Origin: Acidobacteriota bacterium
GTDB taxonomy: Bacteria > Acidobacteriota > UBA6911
Assembly: GCA_023265215.1 (NCBI GenBank)
Contig: JAHFUH010000276.1
Span: 1 to 7,285 of the forward strand
DNA: 7,285 nucleotides
Direction: 5' to 3'
Of the stretch, positions 1 to 5,435 are shown piece by piece. The notes beneath the pieces were generated by a model that made no database searches, was not told where the DNA came from, and was given only the letters and a program-made list of their open reading frames with translations. The translations under genes and the position numbers were made by a program. Position 1 is the first letter of the stretch; each line of letters opens with the position of its first letter.

Positions 1-84
1 CACGAGGTTATCGCCTGCGATCACCCCGCCGATGGCTTTATCCACTTCCGGTATGCCGGTTGTAGGCTTGATCTTAGCTGGCAT
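1..84 (-). CDS. N-terminal fragment of a possible KaiC/RecA-like ATPase or PEP-synthase-like protein (partial)
   Basis: Reading leftwards from the ATG at 84-82, 28 codons stay open to the window edge. An in-frame TAA at 96-94 lies just upstream, so this is the only ATG start available. The peptide begins MPAKIKPTTGIPEVDKAIGG and continues with VIAGDNLV. The pattern TGIPxxDxxxGGxxxGD resembles the start of KaiC/RecSF-type P-loop domains, where a Walker A loop follows shortly. A similar GDNxVW stretch occurs, as I remember it, in some PEP/pyruvate-binding-domain proteins. The Walker A region itself lies outside the window, so the family is a guess. No strong Shine-Dalgarno sequence is visible. 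The gene points the same way as amt but is separated from it by a large inverted repeat, so it may be transcribed independently. Confidence 0.5.
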   Translation of the reverse strand, partial: MPAKIKPTTGIPEVDKAIGGVIAGDNLV

Positions 85-133
85 GCGTTCATGTTAAAGC
101 CCGCGCCTGAGGAATTCAACTATTCTGAAGCAG

Positions 134-224
134 GGACGCGGAATACACGGACTACGCGGATGAACGCGGAAAATATATCTTTCAATGTCCGCGTTTTTCC
201 GTGTACTCCGCGTATTCCGCGTCC
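134..224. repeat. Imperfect 37-bp inverted repeat built of 9-bp units, downstream of amt
   Basis: The left arm (134-170) and right arm (188-224) are reverse complements with about 5 mismatches in 37, around a 17-nt AT-rich loop. Each arm is itself a run of units with a roughly 9-bp period. The left arm reads GGACGCGGA / ATACACGGA / CTACGCGGA / TGAACGCGGA, consensus nnnCRCGGA. The element starts 23 nt after the amt stop, so its RNA would fold into a long hairpin at the end of the PII-amt transcript. No T-run follows on the minus strand, so classical intrinsic termination is doubtful; a 3'-end stabiliser or a mobile repeat unit fits as well. A shorter array with the same period lies at 4680-4706. 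Confidence 0.8.
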
Positions 225-246
225 AGCTTTCCCAGCCTGCCGATTA

Positions 247-1644
247 CTAGATGTTGTAACCTTCTTCGCCGTGTTGGCTCAGATCGAGTCCCATGATTTC
301 GTCATCGGGCGGGATGCGCAGTCCGATTACAGCGTCGACGATTCTTAAAATTACGTATGTCCCGACTGCCGCAATGCACCACGCAATCAAAACTCCGATT
401 GCCTGATTGAGGAGCTGGCCGCCGTGCCCGTCGACCAATCCTACAGGCAGCACTGCGCCTTTCGAATCTTTGAATATCGAATTTACGGCGCTCGTTGCGA
501 AAATCCCGGTCAGCAGGGCTCCCAGAGTGCCGCCCGCACCATGAACCCCGAAGGCGTCCAGCGAATCGTCATAGCCGAATATCCCTTTGACTTTGGCAAC
601 CATTAAATAGCAAACGCTTCCGGCAATAAGCCCGATAACCAAAGCGGACATCGGCGTCACAAAACCAGCCGCCGGTGTGATCGCCACCAGGCCTGCAACT
701 GATCCCGAGATAGCACCCAAAACACTCGGTTTGCCGTTGCGGATCCACTCCATCACCGCCCATGCAATCGTGGCCATCGCCGCACTCAGGTGGGTGGCTA
801 CAAAAGCACTGGACGCCAAACTTCCGGCTGAAAGAGCGCTTCCTGCATTAAAGCCAAACCATCCAACCCAAAGGAGGCACGCGCCGATCACGCTCAAAAC
901 CACGCTGTGTGGAGGCATCGGTTCTCTTGGATATCCAAGCCGTTTTCCCAGGAACAGCGCGCACACGAGCGCAGACACTCCCGACGTGATATGCACGACT
1001 GTCCCGCCCGCAAAATCAAGCGTCGGGACCCGGCCTCCCAGGGCAGCGTTGAGGAACCCTCCCTTGCCCCAGACCATGTGCGCCATCGGGGCGTACACAA
1101 TAAAGAACCACAAAATCATAAACGCAACCATGGCGCTGAATTTCATTCGTTCCGCGAAAGCGCCCGTGATGAGGGCAGGCGTGATGATTGCAAACATGAG
1201 TTGGTAAACCATGAATGTCTGCAGCGGAATCGTGCTCGAATAGTCCGCGTCCGGCGTTCCGCCCACTCCCCTGAGAAATGCGTGGCTCAATCCTCCAAGA
1301 AATGAATTGCCGGGGGCGAACGCCAGGCTGTAGCCGACGAGAGCCCATAAAACCGAGATGATGGCCATCAGCATAAAACTTTGCATCATGACGGACAGCA
1401 CATTTTTCTTCCGTACCAGCCCGCCATAGAAGAGAGCGAGCCCCGGTCCGGTCATCATAAGCACAAGCGCCGAACTCACGAGCATCCAGCTGTTGTCTCC
1501 CGCGCTTTTCGCGTCGGCAATCTGCGCCTCCAGACGCGCGATCTTTTGCTCGGCAGGGCTCGGCTGTACTTCCGATTGAGCGGCTGCCAGCCGGACGCCG
1601 GCGCATAAAAGCAAGGCCAGAAAAAAAATGCGATATCGATGCAT
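247..1644 (-). CDS. amt: Ammonium transporter (Amt/MEP/Rh family)
   Basis: This inner-membrane channel passes ammonium as NH3 or NH4+ into the cell for assimilation. The 465-residue product starts at the ATG at 1644, with GGGGG seven bases upstream; the frame also opens at a TTG at 1680, which lacks a ribosome site. Residues 1-23 form a signal peptide (MHRYR, then a hydrophobic stretch ending LAAAQ), as in many Amt proteins. A short charged, heptad-like segment (about 31-48) precedes the first membrane helix. Conserved pore residues, by analogy to E. coli AmtB, are Trp192 (HMVWG), Asp210 (LDFAGG), the twin histidines His218 (VVHIT) and His368 (FGVHG), and Phe265/Ser269 (GFNAGS). The C-terminal tail (GLDLSQHGEEGYNI) is the conserved cytosolic regulatory tail that meets PII. 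The gene follows the PII gene by 48 nt, so the pair is almost certainly one operon behind the sigma-54 promoter. No truncation or missing key residue was seen. Confidence 0.97.
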   Translation of the reverse strand: MHRYRIFFLALLLCAGVRLAAAQSEVQPSPAEQKIARLEAQIADAKSAGDNSWMLVSSALVLMMTGPGLALFYGGLVRKKNVLSVMMQSFMLMAIISVLWALVGYSLAFAPGNSFLGGLSHAFLRGVGGTPDADYSSTIPLQTFMVYQLMFAIITPALITGAFAERMKFSAMVAFMILWFFIVYAPMAHMVWGKGGFLNAALGGRVPTLDFAGGTVVHITSGVSALVCALFLGKRLGYPREPMPPHSVVLSVIGACLLWVGWFGFNAGSALSAGSLASSAFVATHLSAAMATIAWAVMEWIRNGKPSVLGAISGSVAGLVAITPAAGFVTPMSALVIGLIAGSVCYLMVAKVKGIFGYDDSLDAFGVHGAGGTLGALLTGIFATSAVNSIFKDSKGAVLPVGLVDGHGGQLLNQAIGVLIAWCIAAVGTYVILRIVDAVIGLRIPPDDEIMGLDLSQHGEEGYNI

Positions 1645-1692
1645 GCCAATACCCCCGTTGTTAGGAAATACGAAATTCAAGCGCAGGTTTCA

Positions 1693-2031
1693 TTATAGCG
1701 AGCCCTCTCCCCGCTCTCCAGTTCTGATACGCAGGGCGTCGTCCAGGGGGAGGATGAATATTTTTCCATCCCCAATCTCGCCCGTGTAGGCCGCCTCCCG
1801 GATGGCGCGCAGCACGGCTTCCGACTGGTCGTCTTCAACCGCCACTTCCAGCTTGACCTTCGGGATCAGGTCCATGCTGTACTCCGAGCCACGATAGCGC
1901 TCGATCTGCCCTTTCTGCCGGCCCGCACCCCTCACATCGGTAACGGTCAACCCTACGATGCCCGCGTCGGCGAGCGCTTCCTTGACATGTTGCAACCGAT
2001 GAGGCCGAATCACAGCACTGATCATTTTCAT
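1693..2031 (-). CDS. glnK: Nitrogen regulatory protein PII (GlnB/GlnK family)
   Basis: This small trimeric signal protein binds ATP, ADP and 2-oxoglutarate and controls nitrogen enzymes; when encoded with Amt it blocks the ammonium channel in nitrogen excess. From the ATG at 2031 the product is exactly 112 residues, the canonical PII length, and begins MKMISAVIRP. An in-frame ATG 18 nt upstream (2049) would add six residues that do not belong to the family fold and has no ribosome site; AAGGA (2046-2042) serves the inner start. The T-loop (about 36-55) contains YRGSEYSMD with Tyr51, the site uridylylated by GlnD in proteobacteria; Ser49, phosphorylated in cyanobacterial PII, is also present. 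The B-loop is TGEIGDGKIF (83-92) and the C-loop is RIRTGE (101-106). Linkage to amt makes the GlnK type likely; glnK and glnB cannot be separated by sequence alone. Confidence 0.96.
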   Translation of the reverse strand: MKMISAVIRPHRLQHVKEALADAGIVGLTVTDVRGAGRQKGQIERYRGSEYSMDLIPKVKLEVAVEDDQSEAVLRAIREAAYTGEIGDGKIFILPLDDALRIRTGERGEGSL

Positions 2032-2087
2032 ATCGGATCCATCCTTCATGATGCGGTTTCAGTCAAACCAATATCCTGCAAAGTAAC

Positions 2088-2103
2088 TGCAAACGGCGTG
2101 CCA
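2088..2103 (-). promoter_or_regulatory. Sigma-54 (RpoN) -24/-12 promoter of the PII-amt operon
   Basis: On the minus strand, positions 2103 to 2088 read TGGCACG-CCGT-TTGCA, an exact match to the sigma-54 consensus TGGCACG-N4-TTGCW with correct spacing. Counting the C of TTGC as -12 puts transcription start near 2077, which gives a leader of about 46 nt before the PII start at 2031. Sigma-54 control of glnK-amtB under NtrC-type activators is well known in proteobacteria, so location and motif support each other. I could not find a full NtrC operator upstream; a single TGCACC half-site lies at 2185-2180 on the minus strand. Confidence 0.92.
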
Positions 2104-2239
2104 ATACAGACGACCGGATCCGGCGGGAGTGCCGACCAATTCATAAAAATAGGATATTGAATCATTTAGAGCGATTGCGGGTGCAGGCGTTCAGATTCCG
2201 CACGTCTGCAAAAAAGACATATCTGTATAGCAAGAACAA

Positions 2240-2266
2240 ATCATATTACATTTTCGTAAATATGAT
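2240..2266. repeat. AT-rich palindrome, possible operator or activator site
   Basis: ATCATATT (2240-2247) and AATATGAT (2259-2266) are perfect inverted copies. The stem can extend by AC (2248-2249) with GT (2256-2257), leaving one bulged A and a six-base loop. Its centre lies about 175 bp upstream of the predicted PII-amt transcription start, within the range used by sigma-54 enhancer-binding proteins, but the sequence is not an NtrC site. On the minus strand it is followed by TTTGTTCTTG, so a weak tyrS terminator is an alternative. In AT-rich DNA an 8-bp palindrome can also arise by chance. Confidence 0.4.
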
Positions 2267-2370
2267 AGGACCAAATGGGAATGCGAGGGGAAAAATATAT
2301 ATACAATGATGTATGTATTAATCCGGCTGTTACGATTATGTTCCTGGAAGCGCCGGATGAAAAGTTTTCC

Positions 2371-3651
2371 TTAGTCCTCGATCCGGACAAGCCAGTAATT
2401 CTTGCGCCCACGGCGCAAAATCAAATACCGGTCGTCAATTACGTCTTTGGAAGCAACCATCGCAACCGAATCTGTAACGCGGCGGTTGTTCAGGTAAATG
2501 CCGCCGGCTTCAATCGAACGGCGCGCCTCGCTTTTCGAAGGCACAACTCGGCACTCGACGAGCAAATCCTGCAGCGGCTTGCCTCCACCCTGCAATTCCC
2601 CGCCGGAAATCCGGCCGGAAGGCACATCGGCGAAAATATCCGCGATGTCGTCTGCGGAAAGGCCGGCCACCTCGCCTCCAAACAGCGCCCGTGAAGCCTG
2701 CTCGGCTTTCCCGAGCGCGGTCTCATCATGCACGATCCGGGTCATTTCGCGGGCGAGCCGCCTCTGGGCTTCGCGCTGCTCCGGCTGCTGCGCCACGGCG
2801 GCTTCCAATTCTCGAATTTCTTCCTCGCTGAGCCAAGTGAAGTATTTGAGATAGTTGACCACGTCGCGGTCATCCGTGTTGAGCCAGAACTGATAGAAGC
2901 GATACGGGGATGTCCTTTGCCCGGAGAGCCAGATTGATCCCGATTCCGTTTTTCCGAATTTAGTCCCGTCCGCTTTGACGATCAATGGATACACCAACGC
3001 ACCGGCCGGCTTCGCTCTCATGCGCCGGATCAGTTCGACTCCAGCCGTTATGTTTCCCCACTGATCGCTCCCGCCGGTTTGCATCGTGCAGCCTTCATGA
3101 TCGTGCAGGTGGAGAAAATCATAGGACTGCAGCAGCATATAGCTGAACTCGGTAAACGATATCCCATCCTCGCGGTCGAGGCGTATTTTGACCGAGTCCT
3201 TGCTGATCATGTAATTCACGGTGAAATGCTTGCCCACATCGCGCAGGAAATCGACGAGGTTCAACGACAGCAGCCAGTCCGCGTTGTTCAGCAGGCGCGC
3301 GGGATTGGTCTTGCTCTCGAAATCCAGAAAGTGGGCCAGCTGCTTCTTGATGCATTCAACATTGGATTCAATTTCTTCTCTGGACAAAAGCTTTCGCTCG
3401 GTCGCCCTGCCGCTCGGATCGCCGATCATGCTGGTGCCCCCGCCCGCAAGCGGGATGGGGATGTGACCGAAGCGCTGGAGGCGCGCCAGCGCAATCAGCG
3501 GCACCATGTGCCCGACGTGCAAACTGTCGGCAGTCGCATCGAAGCCGTTATAGACGGCAACCGGACCCTCGGCCAGCATCTGCGGCACACTGTCCGTTGC
3601 ATCGTAAATCAGCCCTCGCCACTTGAGTTCGTCAAATGCGCTCCGCACCAT
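2371..3651 (-). CDS. tyrS: Tyrosyl-tRNA synthetase (class I)
   Basis: This cytoplasmic enzyme charges tRNA-Tyr with tyrosine using ATP. From the ATG at 3651 the product has 426 residues, the normal bacterial TyrRS size; GGAGGGG (3663-3657) lies five bases upstream and decides this start over the in-frame TTG at 3669. The Rossmann catalytic domain shows the family signature GFDATADSLHVGH, with the HIGH-type motif HVGH at 45-48. It also has GDPSGR (77-82), YMLLQSYDF (171-179), GGSDQWGN (193-200) and the KMSKS-type loop KFGKT (231-235). The C-terminal S4-like RNA-binding domain covers about residues 355-420 (PSKSEARRSIEAGGIYLNNR). All expected motifs are intact. It follows the YIP1-family gene on the same strand, separated by the palindromic element. 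No T-box leader is visible, so its control is not apparent from sequence. Confidence 0.97.
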   Translation of the reverse strand: MVRSAFDELKWRGLIYDATDSVPQMLAEGPVAVYNGFDATADSLHVGHMVPLIALARLQRFGHIPIPLAGGGTSMIGDPSGRATERKLLSREEIESNVECIKKQLAHFLDFESKTNPARLLNNADWLLSLNLVDFLRDVGKHFTVNYMISKDSVKIRLDREDGISFTEFSYMLLQSYDFLHLHDHEGCTMQTGGSDQWGNITAGVELIRRMRAKPAGALVYPLIVKADGTKFGKTESGSIWLSGQRTSPYRFYQFWLNTDDRDVVNYLKYFTWLSEEEIRELEAAVAQQPEQREAQRRLAREMTRIVHDETALGKAEQASRALFGGEVAGLSADDIADIFADVPSGRISGGELQGGGKPLQDLLVECRVVPSKSEARRSIEAGGIYLNNRRVTDSVAMVASKDVIDDRYLILRRGRKNYWLVRIED

Positions 3652-3656
3652 TTCAT

Positions 3657-3663
3657 CCCCTCC
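3657..3663 (-). promoter_or_regulatory. Shine-Dalgarno site that fixes the tyrS start
   Basis: GGAGGGG on the minus strand stands five bases before the ATG at 3651. It lies inside the alternative frame extension that begins at TTG 3669, so the longer start would have to translate through it. The ATG is therefore preferred. Confidence 0.85.
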
Positions 3664-3716
3664 AACCAATCAATTTGCAAAGCGAAAACATACAAGATCC
3701 GGACCGGAGCCGCCAG

Positions 3717-3806
3717 AAAAATGGGGACGCTACCCTATTTCTTTCAGGATGCGCAGCGATATACGTTTTTTTTGATAGAGGGAAATAGGGTAGCGTCCCC
3801 ATTTTT
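3717..3806. repeat. Perfect 25-bp inverted repeat, MITE/REP-like element at the 3' end of the YIP1 gene
   Basis: The left arm 3717-3741 (AAAAATGGGGACGC then TACCCTATTTC) and the right arm 3782-3806 are exact reverse complements around a 40-nt spacer. Both outer ends are A5 or T5, so on either strand the RNA hairpin would be followed by a U-run and could end transcription in both directions. The stop codon of the YIP1-family gene (3807-3805) uses two bases of the right arm. Palindromes with a GGGGAC...CCCTATTT core are, to my knowledge, common dispersed repeats in environmental genomes and are often linked to IS200/REP-type (Y1) transposases. No transposase gene is present here, so any mobilisation would be in trans. 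Confidence 0.88.
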
Positions 3807-4590
3807 ACCGACCGAGCATCGATTGAACCGCTGAAACCAGGATGGCTATGAGCACATAGAGTGTCGAGAACCACACGGCGGCAGTAGAGGTCTTGAGTTT
3901 TTGCGAAACCGCCGCGTATCCGATCGACAGCAAAGCAATTTCCCAAATGACGAAAATATCGATGAAGCCGGCAAAGTGCATGAAAAATTTTGGTAGCGCG
4001 TCTTTATTCAGGAACGCGCCCAGGTTTGATCCGACAAAGGAACTCAAATCCGAAGCCGAGAGTCCCCTGGTATCTTTGAACGAAGAGACAATCGCGAAAA
4101 GTGCATAGTAAACGATGTAACGGGGCGTCATGGCGAAAAGCGTAGCGGAGAAGACGCCCCTGAAACTATTCTCGGCGCTGACTAGCATAGTAATCAGTTT
4201 ACACACCCCGGCGATAACCAATGCCACAAATAGCATTCCTAAAGGAGAAGTGACAATGGTTGCATATCCCGCCCATTTGGCAAGAGGAGACGCGGCCATT
4301 CTCTCGATTGCCTCATCAGCCTGCTGCTGCGACATCTGCCCCTGAGCAACTGCGGTTTCAACTTGCGCATTTAATATGGACGACATATCAATCAATCTGC
4401 TCGTTACATAACCCCCAAGTAAGCCGACTACGATCAAGCCGATGATGGGCCACAGCAACATCGGCGAGCGGTTGACTTCCTTGAATGCTTTGCCCGGCGA
4501 GAAAAAAAGGTTGCCAAGAATATTGAAGTAATTTGCCGGCTTTGCTGCTTCGTTCTCCTCGGTGGTTTCGCTGTAGGATTCTGTTGTCAC
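3805..4590 (-). CDS. YIP1-family multi-pass membrane protein of unknown role
   Basis: The product has 261 residues from the GTG at 4590, which follows the ribosome site GAGGGGGAG (4602-4594). A TTG at 4638 would give 277 residues but has no such site. The N-terminus (1-20) is polar and rich in Glu and Thr. It is followed by NILGNLFFSPGKAFKEV (23-39), a typical opening of bacterial Yip1-domain (PF04893) proteins. Predicted membrane segments lie at about 44-63, 113-137, 146-169, 205-228 and 236-257. A hydrophilic, Gln-rich stretch (about 72-104, QMSQQQADEAIERM) sits between the first two. The function of bacterial Yip1-domain proteins is not established; membrane organisation or trafficking roles are assumed from eukaryotic relatives. 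The gene is transcribed away from the molybdenum hydroxylase operon, and its stop codon overlaps the palindromic repeat. Family call fairly sure, function unknown. Confidence 0.85.
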   Translation of the reverse strand: MTTESYSETTEENEAAKPANYFNILGNLFFSPGKAFKEVNRSPMLLWPIIGLIVVGLLGGYVTSRLIDMSSILNAQVETAVAQGQMSQQQADEAIERMAASPLAKWAGYATIVTSPLGMLFVALVIAGVCKLITMLVSAENSFRGVFSATLFAMTPRYIVYYALFAIVSSFKDTRGLSASDLSSFVGSNLGAFLNKDALPKFFMHFAGFIDIFVIWEIALLSIGYAAVSQKLKTSTAAVWFSTLYVLIAILVSAVQSMLGR

Positions 4591-4593
4591 GGT

Positions 4594-4602
4594 CTCCCCC
4601 TC
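4594..4602 (-). promoter_or_regulatory. Shine-Dalgarno site supporting the GTG start of the YIP1-family gene
   Basis: GAGGGGGAG on the minus strand ends three bases before GTG 4590; pairing through its 5' part (GAGGGGG) gives a spacing of about five bases. There is no ATG in this part of the frame. The upstream TTG at 4638 has no comparable site. Confidence 0.7.
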
Positions 4603-4679
4603 ATTTTGCGTTTTAGTAGGATGATGCCCATTATACAAGAAACCAGCCGTTTTGGTTCCCGCATAAAAACGTCGCCGAT

Positions 4680-4706
4680 TCTGCGAAATCTGTGAAATCC
4701 GTGGCT
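4680..4706. repeat. Short array of three 9-bp units in the divergent intergenic region
   Basis: On the plus strand the bases read TCTGCGAAA / TCTGTGAAA / TCCGTGGCT. On the minus strand they are AGCCACGGA / TTTCACAGA / TTTCGCAGA, consensus nnnCRCRGA. The period and core match the larger inverted repeat at 134-224, so both loci appear to belong to one dispersed repeat family. The array lies between the divergent starts of the YIP1 gene (4590) and the hydroxylase operon (4769), in the region that must hold both promoters. No clear -35/-10 or sigma-54 promoter could be picked out there. Confidence 0.65.
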
Positions 4707-4755
4707 CTTTTGAAGTATCATGGGCCCAGCAATCGCCAACCGGCGGGAAATTCTA

Positions 4756-4761
4756 AGGAGG
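4756..4761 (+). promoter_or_regulatory. Strong Shine-Dalgarno site of the [2Fe-2S] subunit gene
   Basis: AGGAGG lies seven bases before the ATG at 4769, within TAAGGAGGGG. It is a near-ideal ribosome site and confirms this start, which keeps the whole Tat signal. Confidence 0.85.
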
Positions 4762-4768
4762 GGCAAGT

Positions 4769-5434
4769 ATGGCTGATGAAGAAACCAATATTGGTGGAAG
4801 CGGGATAAACCGCAGAAACTTTCTCAAAAGCGCAGGCGTGGTCGTAACTGGAAGCACTCTCGGCTCAGGTCTGACTCTGGCAACCGGAACGGCCGCCGAG
4901 AAGGAGGCACCGGCTGCGGCGGCAAAAGGTGCTGCTGTCATGAGTCCTGGCGGCGCCAGTCTGGTAACTGCCAAGCTCAAGGTCAACGGCAAAGATTATA
5001 AAGTCCAGATCGAGCCGCATTGGACGTTGCAGCGCACGCTCCAATTCAAGCTTGGGCTGACCGGCGCCAAACAGATGTGCGATCGAGGAGTCTGCGGCTC
5101 CTGCACAGTGATAATGGACGGCCGCGCGGTTCTTTCCTGCACCACTCTTGCGGTCGAATGCGAAGGCAAAGAAATAGAAACCGTCGAGGGGATTGCGTCA
5201 AACAAGAAATGGGATCCGCTGATCAAATCCTACTGCAAGTGGGATGCAATGCAGTGCGGCTACTGCACGCCCGGTTTCGTAGTTTCGGCCAAAGCTCTCC
5301 TGGATAAGAATCCCAATCCATCTGAAAACGACTGCAAGCAGGCGCTTGCCGGCAATATCTGCTGCTGCGGGACTTACCCACGGCATCCCACCGCCATCAT
5401 GGAAGCAGCTCAGGTGATCAAAGGAGGCGCATAA
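4769..5434 (+). CDS. Tat-exported [2Fe-2S] subunit of a xanthine dehydrogenase/CO dehydrogenase-family molybdenum hydroxylase
   Basis: This small subunit passes electrons from the molybdenum site of the partner protein to an acceptor. The product has 221 residues. Residues 14-41 form a twin-arginine signal (NRRNFLKSAG plus a hydrophobic Gly/Ser/Thr/Val segment), followed by an Ala-rich linker to about 63, so the protein should be exported folded. The plant-type ferredoxin domain (about 67-140) has ligands Cys104, Cys109, Cys112 and Cys124 in the exact CX4CX2CX11C pattern. The helical second cluster domain (about 150-218) has Cys163 and Cys166 (QCGYCTPGF) and Cys198/Cys200 (GNICCCGTYPRH). The residue between the last two ligands is usually Arg (CRC) but is Cys199 here. 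Body length matches the COG2080 family (about 155-160 residues) plus the signal. The stop is one base before the next ATG, so the two subunits are co-translated. The substrate cannot be inferred. Confidence 0.95.
   Translation: MADEETNIGGSGINRRNFLKSAGVVVTGSTLGSGLTLATGTAAEKEAPAAAAKGAAVMSPGGASLVTAKLKVNGKDYKVQIEPHWTLQRTLQFKLGLTGAKQMCDRGVCGSCTVIMDGRAVLSCTTLAVECEGKEIETVEGIASNKKWDPLIKSYCKWDAMQCGYCTPGFVVSAKALLDKNPNPSENDCKQALAGNICCCGTYPRHPTAIMEAAQVIKGGA
5421..5427 (+). promoter_or_regulatory. Shine-Dalgarno site of the large subunit, inside the small-subunit gene
   Basis: AAGGAGG lies eight bases before the ATG at 5436 and within the last codons of the small-subunit gene. The Lys-Gly-Gly-Ala C-terminus of the small subunit is encoded by it. 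The tight packing supports coupled translation of the two subunits. Confidence 0.85.
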
Positions 5435-5435
5435 C

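Larger units (their letters stand above)
2032..2370. other. Intergenic regulatory region between tyrS and the PII gene
   Basis: These 339 bases hold no convincing gene on either strand. The part next to the PII gene contains the sigma-54 promoter and leader. The stretch from about 2140 to 2330 is markedly AT-rich compared with the genes, as expected of DNA that bends and carries activator sites for sigma-54. It contains an AT-rich palindrome (2240-2266). Immediately after the tyrS stop there is no clear GC-rich hairpin with a T-run, so the tyrS terminator is not identified. Confidence 0.7.

Noticed and set aside
134..224. CRISPR array
   Set aside because: Units are 9 bp with no spacers and are arranged as an inverted repeat.
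677..1207. Plus-strand open frame of 176 codons opposite amt
   Set aside because: Antisense to conserved transmembrane segments of Amt, with no ribosome site or recognisable motif.
2176..2210. Candidate NtrC operator (TGCACC ... GCAC-type half-sites)
   Set aside because: Only one good half-site (TGCACC, 2185-2180 minus). The second half is in the wrong orientation or at the wrong spacing, so no full site is claimed.
2275..2694. Plus-strand open frame starting in the AT-rich intergenic region and running into tyrS antisense
   Set aside because: Most of it mirrors the tyrS S4 domain; the non-overlapping part (about 96 bases) is AT-rich and non-descript. No ribosome site at usual spacing.
3652..3804. 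Possible T-box or other aminoacyl-tRNA-responsive leader before tyrS
   Set aside because: No T-box core (AGGGTGGNACCGCG) or specifier-stem arrangement; the only structure is the perfect palindrome, which has repeat-element features.
3079..3834. Plus-strand open frame of 251 codons antisense to tyrS
   Set aside because: It lies opposite a complete tyrS with all catalytic motifs, has no recognisable domain, and runs on through the palindromic repeat; it is a composition shadow.
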